Below, in pieces: positions 12,801 through 24,900 of a DNA stretch of 64,000 bases; position 1 is the first letter of the stretch; the number at the start of each line of letters is the position of its first letter. The stretch spans positions 18,866,164 through 18,930,163 of the forward strand of contig CM060062.1 of the NCBI GenBank assembly GCA_030533445.1, read 5' to 3'. This DNA comes from Cyprinodon diabolis. Lineage: Eukaryota > Chordata > Actinopteri > Cyprinodontiformes > Cyprinodontidae. The notes under the pieces were generated by a model. It searched no databases. It saw only the letters and a program-made list of their open reading frames with translations, and had not been told where the DNA came from. The position numbers were made by a program, and so were the translations under genes.

Positions 12801-15800
12801 GTATCCATGAGCAGCTGCTGCGTCTGCTGCAATGCTTTAGTTTCTTCTGTGCAAACAATCCGACAAAGGGAGCACTGACTGCTGGGAAGTTTTCGTGGCT
12901 CATTCATCACTGAATTAAGTTCATTCTAGTCAAACAAATTGGATGCCCTGCTTTGTGAGGCGTTAGCATATGGCCTCCCCTCACATGGTTGAAGCTTATT
13001 ACAAACCCTTGTAGAGGCATATTGCATTTTTCCTTTGTAAACAACCGTAAAAAAACAAAAACACAGACCTGAACAATCTCTTTAGAAGTGGAGGGGGCTC
13101 AGATTTCCTGAGTGTTGCAAAAAGCCATCAGTTAAGCCCACTTTAAGCCCTGAAGCTATCGCTGATTTGTAAGGCCCCGTCCACACGAAGTCAAAACGAA
13201 CACGAAACACTAATATTTTCCAGAACGTTTGTCGTAAAGACGGAGACGTAAAATAAATGTGATCGTCCACACGAATGCATGAAAACGCTGCAAAATGTAT
13301 GCCGGGCCTGTAAGTGGCGCTGTGGTGCCAAAGCAAAAATAGGCGACGAAATGTTGGGCATGCGCACTAATATTTATACATGGTTGCCCTGCGGGTCCAT
13401 TTTCGTGGTTCAGTCAAATTCAGGTGCTGAACTATGTCGTCGATATTGCTCTGTTCTTCCTGGAGATATTCCAGAAGAAGAAGATTCTGTTGTAAGCCGA
13501 CAGCAGGGTGAGTAGCATTAGCAGCAACGATTCAACACAGTACGGCGCCATTGTTGTTGTGATACTGTGTCGCGCATGCGTGTTTAGAGGCGACGCTATG
13601 ACGCATGCGTGTAAAAAAAAAAATGCGGTTAGAGCTTAAAGATGGAAACGCGAAAACGGCGTTTCAAAATCTTCCCACTCTGAAGGCTGAATAAAAAAAA
13701 GATTGTTTACAGACCCCCGAAACGCCGGCTTCGTGTGGATGAGAGGCTGGTTTGGTGAAAAATTTGTGCGTTTAGGCCGGGGTTCGTCTTTGTGTGGACG
13801 GGGCCTAAGTCATCGTTCCTTGTTGAAACAATTAGAAACTATGTGAATACACATGGCTGACAATGGCTGCTTTGTTGGCCCCTCTAATCCCTCTCCAGTG
13901 ACAATGTTATGAGCTGTTATCCTGTATCAGTTTACATACTTATTTTCCCTCTACAAGGGTCATGTTAGATAATGATTAAATGCTTAAACTTGGGCTGATT
14001 TGGGAATAATTGCTAATTTCAGCTAAAAGCAATTTGATCCTATTGTGCATATGCACTGAAATCGTGGTATTTTGCTCACTTTTATTTCTCACAAGTACAC
14101 TATATTGCCAAAAGTATTTGCTCACCTGCCTTGACTCACATATGAGCTTAAGTGACATCCCGTTCCTAATCCATAGGGTTCAATATGACGTCGGTCCACC
14201 CTTTGCAGCTAGAACAGCTTCAACTCTTCTGGGAAGGCTGTCCACAAGGTTTAGGAGTGTGTTTATGGGAATTTTTGACCATTCTTCCAGAAGCGCATTT
14301 GTGAGGTCGCACACTGATGTTGGACGAGAAGGCCTGGCTCTCAGTCTCCGCTCTAATTCATCCCAAAGGTGTTCTATCGGGTTGAGGTCAGGACTCTGTG
14401 CAGGCCAGTCAAGTTCATCCACACCAGACTCTGTCATCCATGTCTTTATGGACCTTGCTTTGTGCACTGGTGCACAGTCATGTTGGAAGAGGAAGGGGCC
14501 AGCTCCAAACTGTTCCCACAAAGTTGGGAGCATGGAATTGTCCAAAATGTCTTGGTATGCTGAAGCATTCAGAGTTCCTTTCACTGGAACTAAGGGGCCA
14601 AGCCCAGCTCCTGAAAAACAACCCCACACCATAATCCCCCCTCCACCAAACTTTACACTTGGCACAATGCAGTCAGACAAGTACCGTTCTCCTGGCAACC
14701 GCCAAACCCAGACCCGTCCATCAGATTGCCAGATGGAGAAGCGCGATTCGTCACTCCAGAGAACGCGTCTCCACTGCTCTAGAGTCCAGTGGCGGCGTGC
14801 TTTACACCACCGCATCCGACGCTTTGCATTGCACTTGGTTATGTATGGCTTGGATGCAGCTGCTCGACCATGGAAACCCATTCCATGAAGCTCTCTGCGC
14901 ACTGTTCTTGAGCTAATCTGAAGGCCACATGAAGTTTGGAGGTCTGTAGTGATTGACTCTGCAGAAAGTTGGCGACCTCTTCGCACTATGCGCTTCAGCA
15001 TCCGCTGACCCCGCTCCGTCAGTTTACGTGGCCTACCACTTCGTGGCTGAGTTGCTGTCGTTCCCAAACACTTCCATTTTCTTATAATACAGCTGACAGT
15101 TGACTGTGGAATATTTAGGAGCGAGGAAATTTCACGACTGGATTTGTTGCACAGGTGGCATCCTATCACAGTTCCACGCTGGAATTCACTGAGCTCCTGA
15201 GAGCGACCCATTCTTTCACAAATGTTTGTAAAAACAGTCTGCATGCCTAGGTGCTTGAATTTATACACCTGTGGCCATGGAAGTGATTGGAACACCTGAT
15301 TCCAATAATTTGGATGGGTGAGCAAATACTTTTGGCAATATAGTGTACCTGCTCACAGCTCATGTTTAACTGGGACAGGCACACAGTTGCATCAACACCA
15401 TTTGTTAAACAATTATGCAAGAATAAAGACTATTTGCGAAACTCAAACATGACTTGTAAGTCTTTGGGGGAGAAAGAAATCGAGGAAGAAACGACTCATA
15501 AAGGAAAATTATGGTGAAATCCTGGAATTATTCCTTTTTCTATGCTGGATTTTTAAAGTCAGTGATGGCAAAAAAAAAAAAAAATCTCTAATGTAGGTTA
15601 TTTGGAGAACAATAGAAACCATCCCTAAAATTAATGCCTATTGAGCTTTATCTATTTAATAGAAGGTTTGTTAGATGGTTTTACTAGCACTCTGTTTAAA
15701 CCAGTTTTTGTTCAAAAATCTGTCTCAAAGTAGGTTATAAATGTTTGAACTGACGAGAACCACCATTGTTTTTTCTCATCTTTCATTGACTCTGAGTACC

Positions 15801-18800
15801 AGTATATCTACCAAACATAGCATCTATCATCCACATGTCAGGTCCTATGTGTTTTTCTTCAGTTTTCTCACAGTAAAAGTTTTTTCAGGACCGGGATCTT
15901 CATTGTGTGTCCACATAACAGTGCAGTCACTGTTAGGAGAGATCACAACTCAAGCCCCACAAGAATGTGCGTATTAGATAAGCCCCAAGTGCTAAGATGC
16001 AGAGGCATTTTGATTTGCTAATTTGCCTACTGAGGGTCTGAGACTGCTGGGCTCCGATTGGGGTCGGCAGTGACTTTCCGCTCGTTGGGGCCTTTGTGAG
16101 CTGAATAGGGGCAGTGAACTGTAAAGAAAGGGTCATTGAGTTTGAATATTAAGTTGGCCAGATGACCAGGAAGTTGTCAGTCACCAAGAAAAGGAGTATG
16201 CATTTGTTTAATTGCCTGGTTACACATCAATAGTTATTTTATTTTATTACATAAATGATCTAACTGTGAACATTAATGTTTTTTCTTTTAATATAAATGT
16301 ATTGTTTTTTTCTGTGAGTAAACAGTATCAATATTCTAAGTGCAGCTTTTCTGGCTGAGACGCTTCCTCCCATGAGTCCTGTTGTTTCCAGGGGAAAGAA
16401 AAGAGCCACAGCAGAGCTATTCACTCTGGGGCGTTTTCACATTAAGATTCAGGTTGCATGGTAAACAGGTAACCAGAGAGCCGTTTACCTGCTGCAGGCC
16501 AGCCTCGCTCCGTTTGGAGCTGCATGGTCTTGCTCTGCCTTAATGCAGCTCACACAGAGAGCTGATTGAGTTGTGTTTAAGGTTGCATAGCCCCCCCTCT
16601 TCTGTGGTCATCCAGGGCGTGTTCGCCCCGCTGGGCGGCTGTGACTGCACAGCGGTAAGACTTAATGCTGTTGCCTGGCAGGGGAACTGAGACACTTTCC
16701 TGTCTGAGTTGTGTGTTTTGGGAGTCAGGGCCCCTAAGGCCCCAGCCTTCCCTTTAAGGTTTTCTGGGCCTCTGAGAACAGTCCCAGATATGTGATGGAA
16801 GCCTCCTGCATCAGTGAGTTCAGTAACATGCAAGGCAAGACAAACAGAGGAGCCTGCTAACTGTTTCAGGCTGAGAGCAGATTGTTCATTGATTATTCCT
16901 GGTCCACTTCTCTGCAAAATTCAAGTTTTTAGGTAACTGGGATTTTGTGTGCACCACATTCATTTACCTCTTAAATAAGGCCTAGAGCTGTTTCAGAAGC
17001 TGCTAAAAGTTATCTTTTTGTTTTTCATTAAAATAAACCTGTTAATTAAAGCTTTCCTCCTGTTTAACAGTGTTCTTAAATAATTAGGTGTTATTGGTAC
17101 TTTCTTGCAGTCAGAATGTCCCTGACCTTCACTGGAAAGGCTTTAACGTCTGGTGTTTTGTCTGAGCCTAGATAAACCCTCCCTCTTGAGTGTGCTGCTC
17201 CAGCTAATAAGACAAGTATGAACAACCAGGCAACAGAGGTGCTTTATTTAGCCTCAAACCATGAGACTGCCAGTCTTATCTAGAGAGCACGCTGTCAACG
17301 CTGCCTTTACTATGAAGTTTCTAACAAAGGTTATTATTTTCTTGATAACTCAGGTAATTATTTACTCCAGGGAAACAAAGCTACTTTGCATTTTTTTACT
17401 ACACACTTCAGGGCTTATTATAGATAGGGAGATGTATGCAGGGCCTTGTAAAATTATTCACTTCCCTTCCATGATTTAGAGTTTTTCTTGTAATAACAGA
17501 TGTATTCGTCCTGAATAGGCTATCTAGCCAATGAAACATAGTGGTGGCAGCATAAGCTTGTGGGGATGCTTCTGTTTAGCAGGTCTGAGCTTATAAGAAG
17601 GCAGACGAGGCTTTAATCTGACAAAACCAGAAGAAAACCTGTTGAGACTCAACACTACAGGTCACATGATCGTACCATCCCAACGCTTCAGAGGGATGCT
17701 GAGATGCAGATATGATGTTCCTGTGTTTGATCACTCTGATATTTCATTATTGTTCATAGAACAGATAAATAGAACATATTTTTCCATACAAATCCTTATG
17801 AGTTTTGATTAGAGCTGTATGTGTGCTGTGAAAACAAAAATGATTTGACTACTGCTCTGATGCTCAGCCTGAATTAATGAATCAGGGCTCCACTCCGCAG
17901 AGCAGCCGCAACACGTGACTGCAGCATCATTATTACACAACAAGGCCTTTGAGGTCCTCTGGTCTCCTAAACCCTCATCTGATAATCACAGGCCACAGCT
18001 ACAATGCAGACAGCTTTGTTATTTCTTCTGAGCAAACAGCAGCCTGTTGCCAGACTTATATGATATTAATCAGGACGGTGCTGGAGCTTCTGCAGCTAAT
18101 GGATCTGTTGGAAAACCTTTAGCAAGATAAAAGCCTGCTTGATTGTCTCTTAGGGACTACTTTTAGATTTTCTGCCACAAGTTATCAGAGCTAGAGGTGC
18201 TGTTTATTATTTTTAAATCCTTGTTGCAGAGGCTCTCTAGCAGCAGCTGGCGGCTCGTTGGTTCTCAGGATTAACAAGACCTATTGTGAGCTTAGCATTC
18301 TGACAGGAAGCGTTTCACACGGTTAATAGGTCAAACTGTATAGGTTAGGGTCTGGTGACATAGAGGGCCGACTATGGCTAGGCTTTGTGTCCATGTAGAT
18401 GTTTGTTCCACAACATTTTCTCTCTTTTTTTTAACAAGGTATCAAATACCAAAAATGTTGCTTTAAAGACTGTTTTATGATCATTCAGTCCGGGTTTGCA
18501 ATGTTATTGATTTTGAATAAAGCCGCTGTGGGTTGAAGTTAACCTTGGGAATGGAAGTGTTCAGTAGCATAGTAATGTAAATTACCTTTTATAGTATTGG
18601 TAATGCCATTATTTTACTTACAAAAAAAAAAAGTTAACTATTTTACTTACAATATAACACAGTGAGTTTTTGCAGCACTAGTGGCTCGTTTTTATGGACA
18701 GTAGTAGGGGTGTAAATAATAATCGCTTTGTATCGATGCATCGGATCGTCAGCTGTTGGATCGATGCATCGATACAAAGCGATTATTATTTACACACGTC

Positions 18801-21800
18801 CGTAAGAGTATCGATTCATGTTTTTTTTTTTCCCTGCGGTCTATTTTTTTTCCATTTGCTCCTGGACGTAATTCTGACTCCCGCGCAGCGGTGGCGCTAA
18901 ACCTATTTTGCCCTCCTACCTCGCTTCCTTTAGCTACTACCCTCTTTCAGCTTGCACAGACACACTCACGTAAACACAGAGGCATTATTATTTTACAGTG
19001 AATGAGGTTTTCATAGGCTACTTCCGTTATTTCCTCCATACATGGGTCGTGCACGCTAACCACAGCGCCACCAAAGCACGACCAGTGACCCCTCTTAATC
19101 TCAGTCTCTGTGCTGTAGGAGAAAGGTGGTTTCCATTTGTTGTACAAGTGGAGAGAGAGGAGCTGAGAGATATACATGATACCGACTGGCTGAGGAGATG
19201 TGAGGTGGGCAAAGGTGATATTCCTCCATTTTACCAATTGTTGGATGCTCCTATTCTCCATGGCTTCTTTAATCGCTGTCACAGCCATAACAATGAAGAA
19301 AAAACTGTTCTAAGTGTTATTTTACACATAGAAGTATTGAAAAACATCGTCTGATTAACAGTTTAAAGCGATAGGTGAAGAACAGACCTAATGTCACTTA
19401 CAAAGTAAAGAATGTCTACAGACAAAGTTGGAAGGTTTAACTACTCTTGATGTGAGCAGTAGCCATCTTGAATACGGAGGTCGAGTATGAGGTTGTGTTG
19501 CCAAAACTAACTGACCCAGATTTCTGATTTCCAGTTGAAATTTCCTACTGGAAGGTTGGAAGTGAAAGCTGTCCTAAAGTGGAAACAAAGATGCTGATTT
19601 TTATAATCGCTGGAAGTCATAGGTGAAAGGTTCCTGTGATACGCAGATTATGTCTGGGAACAAAAACAAAGTGGCTGCTAATGTTCCCCCGGTACAGTCT
19701 TATACTAATATAACCTGCAGTACTGTTATTGTTTACTGTCACACTGGGAAATACTGAATAACCAGAGTGTTTGGAATGGTGTGACTGCTGTTTAATGTGG
19801 CGTCAAAGTATAATTATTTTGTTTTTGTAAAGTTGTAGATTATTAACATGGGAAATGTATAAAAGCTCTGACAAAAACTCAAAAGATTTGCAGCATTATG
19901 ATGAATGAGAAGCCCCTTTTACCCTTTTTATTTTTGGGGTCACATTTAGTTGTTCATGAAGGGGTAAATGATTTGTTCTCATTCCATTATAATAGAGATT
20001 CACCAATAAGGTGTGGAATCAAGAGTAGGTTGATGAATTAGCAACTTTTATCTGCTATAATGCATACTAGTTGATAATTCAGCCACTGAGTCAAACATCC
20101 TTATTCATATATGCCCTTCTTTACATTAATGTAAATAAAGATGCTTAATACAAGAAGCGCTGACTATCACTCAAAGTACAATAAGCAGTAATTAAATGTA
20201 AAAACATTGGCTGTAATGAACAAAGTGTACTGTAGTTGCACTGATAGAGGTAATTATTTTTGATACAAAGGGATTACAAGATTAATCATCATTCAAGCAT
20301 TAATGTATTTGTTCTCAACTTTCTATTGTTTATTCAAACTTAAAGGTATGTCTGTCAAAGATTAAGGCCCATGTGTTTACAGACAAAACAAGTTTGGTTT
20401 TCGGTTCAGATGCCTTATTGAATAGAGAAAATAAATGAATGTTGCTCTACTAGATCTGCCCATCAGTGTTCAGTGTCTTAACCACATGAACGGGGAAATC
20501 AACTGTTTATATTTAGCAATTAGCTAATTTTATAGGGGAAATCGAATGCAAAACTGGGCAAGGAGCTCTGATATTTTGTTTCTTGATCAACCTTGTGAGT
20601 GTTTGAAGTTGCATTTCTTCGTAGGGTTAAATTTTATTGGGTTTATTTGCTTTGCAGTGGAGTTGCATAGGAATCTGTTGCTGGGCTCGGAGGATGCTCT
20701 GTCGCCACCATCTATGTTCATAGAGTCACAGCTTGATGTTTTAACTCTTCTCAAGTTTTTTATACTTTCCAACTATCTGCTATACTGGGTGTACTGGGTT
20801 TAATGATAAGCTTGATGTAAAATTGTGTCTATAAAGTACGTTGGTTTTGGTTTGAATATCAGCCTAACTGGTTTGGTTAAAAAAAAATTTTTTTGTGAAA
20901 AAAATAACATCACTAGTGGGAGAATATTGTTCCTCTTACATTTAAGTGTTTGTACATCTTTAGTAGGGGTGTAAATCACACCCATCATGGCGATTCAATT
21001 CAGTATTGATTTCTTGACCCAACGATTTGATTATTTTTGATACTCAAGAATACACCACGATACGATTCGATTAATTGGTTCAATTTTTTGTTTTTTACCT
21101 CTCAGGCCAGACAATGTTTCAAATTTGAAATAAATCAATGAAAGCTGTAATATTGTTATGCATTTTATTTGAGAAACAACAGCAAATAACAGAAGTAGAA
21201 AGGTTGTACTCCACCTATTCCTATTAAAACCTCATTCACTGAAAAATAATAATGAATTCTGAATGGCCAGGAGGCCGGCTTGTTTTGTTTTTATGACCGA
21301 AATTGCGGAAAACAACTCGTGAAGTTTGACCAGCTAGAAGAGCGAGGTGCGCGAGAACGCTGGGACCCTTTTCCCACCTGGATCCCCGCTATTTTTCACC
21401 GTGATGTCCCTCAGTTGTTGGACTACTCACCCCCACTTCCTCATCGCTGCGGCTGTATCTAGACCCACAGCGTATAGCGCAGACCACGCTTCAATATTGA
21501 GCATAAATCAAAAATGTCTGCGTCAAGCTCACTGTGACACACTGCTGCAGGAGTATAACCAGCCCTTTAAGGAAGCGAGGTAGGAGGGCAAAATAGGTTT
21601 AGCGCCACTACAGTACAGGAGTCAGAATTACGTCCAGGAGCAAAAGGATAAAAATAGACCGGAGGAAGAAAATAAAAGAGTCGCTACCCTTGCGGACATG
21701 TCAATGCATCGGGTCGTCGGCTGTTGGATCGATGGATCGATACAAAATGATTATTATTTACACCCCTAATCTTTAGATACTCATTCATAATGGAAATCAA

Positions 21801-21932
21801 GCCTTTCTGAATTTTTCTTTTTGTTGAAACAACAGAGATGCTTTAAAAGGCTCATTGTTTATATCCCTCCGTCTCTGGTTTTGATCTTTTATTCACAAGA
21901 ACATAAAAATGATAAAACCCAAATATTAGCCC

Positions 21933-21989
<57 letters not shown>

Positions 21990-24900
21990 ATAAACATTGA
22001 ACTTCTTCTTCTCCTTTCTTTGTTATTTAACAGAATAGTCTTTAATTGTAACCTAATGGTGTCACTTAGACAGGAATAGACTGAGATCTAAATGTTAATG
22101 CTAGTTTTAATTTCAGATGGCATTAAGCCAAAGGAACATGAAAGGTTTCACTTTAATGAATGTGACGGATAGGTGTATTTAGGTGCAGGTGGAGCCTTTC
22201 CCCTGTTATTACACATCATCACACGAGACATGATCAGAAGTGTCTCCAGTCAGGGCTTCAGTTATCCCACACTTGATGTCTTGGACTAAATATACTGACT
22301 AAGGGGCCATCCTGAAGAAGCAGGGTTGGGTTTAAAGACTCGGCAGACTTTAGAGTTACCACACCACTCATTGGTTCAAGAGAAGTATTACCAAGCCTGT
22401 ACCGGCTGCAATTTCATCTTGGTACAAAGCTTTATGGGCAGATTCCTTATTCGGCTATGAGTTGATCTAGACGAAGAGAGAATTTTTGTACTTTTTAAAT
22501 TAATATTCACAACACCATCAGGGTTTATTATATTATCTGCCAAATCAGCTGACTGATTTTATCTATAAACATTTTACACAGTTTGGGATTTTCAGGATTT
22601 ATCTCTGATTTGACTGTATGGAAAGTTGCAGATTTTTAATATGATGGTATTATGAGCTTCAGTAAAAGTTTTAAATTTAATTTCTGCAAGCGGGACTACT
22701 TTATGTGATTTATAATTCCCTCATACTGTAGAGAGTATATTGTCAGAAACCATCTAACTCCTTAATAGATCTTAAAGATGCCCCTCCTTCCACAGCTAAT
22801 TCTCCCTCGAATATATTAAAGTTAAATAGGATTTTTATGAAACACAGAATAATTTCTGCATTTGTGCGTATTACATCTTTGTCAATACACAACAAATCGT
22901 TTCTCTCTTTATTGCAGATTTGCAGGGAAGAGGAAGATGAGGCTGCTTTGTAGCTGAGCTTTTGAATTTGTCATTGCATGTGTGGGCTTGCTTCTTTTGT
23001 TTTCATGCTGACGCTCAGTTGTTTCACATTCTTCCACTGTTTGCCATCTGTGACTGTATCTGCATTGCGACTTGTTTCAGGGGATTTGCGCTGCCCTTCA
23101 TCCATCCATCCATCCATCCATCCATCCATCCATCCATCCTTCACTCATTCATCCATCCATCCTCCACTCATCCATCCATCCATCCACTCATCCATCCATC
23201 CTTCCTCCATCCATCCATCCATCCATCCATTCATCCCTACATCCTCCACTCATTCATCCATCCATCCTCCACTCATCCATCCATCCACTCATCCATCCAT
23301 CCATCCATCCATCCATCCTTCACTCATTCATCCATCCATCCTCCACTCATCCATCCATCCATCCACTCATCCATCCATCCTTCCTCCATCCATCCATCCA
23401 TCCATTCATCCCTCCATCCTCCACTCATTCATCCATCCATCCTCCACTCATCCATCCATCCACTCATCCATCCATCCATCCATCCATCCTTCACTCATCC
23501 ATCCATCCATCGATCCATCCTCCACTCATCCATCCATCCTTCCTCCATCCATCCATCCAATCATCCATCCATCCATCCTCCACTCATCCATCCATCCATC
23601 CTCCACTCATCCATCCATCCACTCATCCATCCATCCATCCATCCATCCTTCACTCATCCATCCATCCATCGATCCATCCTCCACTCATCCATCCATCCTT
23701 CCTCCATCCATCCATCCATCCTCCACTCATCCATCATCCATCCATCCATCCATCCATCCATCCATTCATCCTCCACTCATCCATCCATCCATCCTCCACT
23801 CATCCATCCATCCTTCATCCATCCATCCATCCATCCTCCACTCATCCATCCATCCATCCACTCATCCATCCATCCATCCTCCACTCATCCATCCATCCAT
23901 CCTCCACTCATCCATCCATCCTTCATCCATCCATCCATCCATCCTCCACTCATCCATCCATCCATCCATCCACTCATCCATCCATCCATCCTCCACTCAT
24001 CCATCCATCCATCCATCCATCCACTCATCCATCCATCCACCCACTCATCCATCCATCCTCCACTCATCCATCCATCCTTCCTCCATCCATCCATCCATCC
24101 ATCCATCCATCCACTCATCCATCCATCCACCCACTCATCCATCCATCCTCCACTCATCCATCCATCCTTCCTCCATCCATCCATCCATCCTCCACTCATC
24201 CATCCATCCTTCCTCCATCCATCCATCCATCCATCCATCCATCCATCCATCCTCCACTCATCCATCATCCATCCATCCATCCATCCATCCATCCTCCACT
24301 CATCCATCCATCCATCCATCCTCCACTCATCCATCCTCCACTCATCCATCCATCCTTCATCCATCCATCCATCCATCCTCCACTCATCCATCCATCCATC
24401 CATCCATCCATCCACCCACTCATCCATCCATCCTCCACTCATCCATCAATCCTTCCTCCATCCATCCATCCATCCTCCACTCATCCATCATCCATCCATC
24501 CATCCATCCTCCACTCATCCATCCATCCATCCATCCTCCACTCATCCATCCTCCACTCATCCATCCATCCTTCATCCATCCATCCATCCATCCATCCATC
24601 CATCCATCCATCCTCCACTCATCCATCCATCCATCCATCCATCCTCCACTCATCCATCCATCCATCCACTCATCCATCCATCCACCCACTCATCCATCCA
24701 TCCATCCATCCATCCATCCATCCATCCATCCATCCATCCATGAGCTTTTGAATTTGTCATTGCATGTGTGGGCTTGCTTCTTTTGTTTTCATGCTGACGC
24801 TCAGTTGTTTCACATTCTTCCACTGTTTGCCATCTGTGACTGTATCTGCATTGCGACTTGTTTCAGGGGATTTGCGCTGCCCTTCATCCATCCATCCATC

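Larger units (their letters stand above)
14098..15345 (-). mobile_element. Intact Tc1-like transposon, copy 1
   Basis: 1248 bp, bounded by a TA target duplication (14096-14097 and 15346-15347). The terminal inverted repeats are 29 bp and perfect, starting CACTATATTGCCAAAAGTAT. It holds one uninterrupted transposase gene on the minus strand. Short terminal repeats make it unlike the long IR/DR Sleeping Beauty group. By eye it is identical over its whole length to the copy at 42.7 kb. Confidence 0.95.

Noticed and set aside
14010..14888. 292-residue plus-strand frame opposite the transposase, also seen at 42514-43494
   Set aside because: It is the antisense shadow of the transposase gene, appears in both copies only because they are identical, and resembles no protein.
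15212..15325. Transposase starting at 15325 (381 residues)
   Set aside because: That codon is TTG within the terminal region. The family start MGRSQEL at 15211 is a true ATG and gives the usual Tc1 length.
18998..19354. 118-residue frame beside the hAT remnant as a transposase piece
   Set aside because: I could not see hAT motifs such as the C-terminal dimerisation block. It partly overlaps the non-coding element end and is probably chance.
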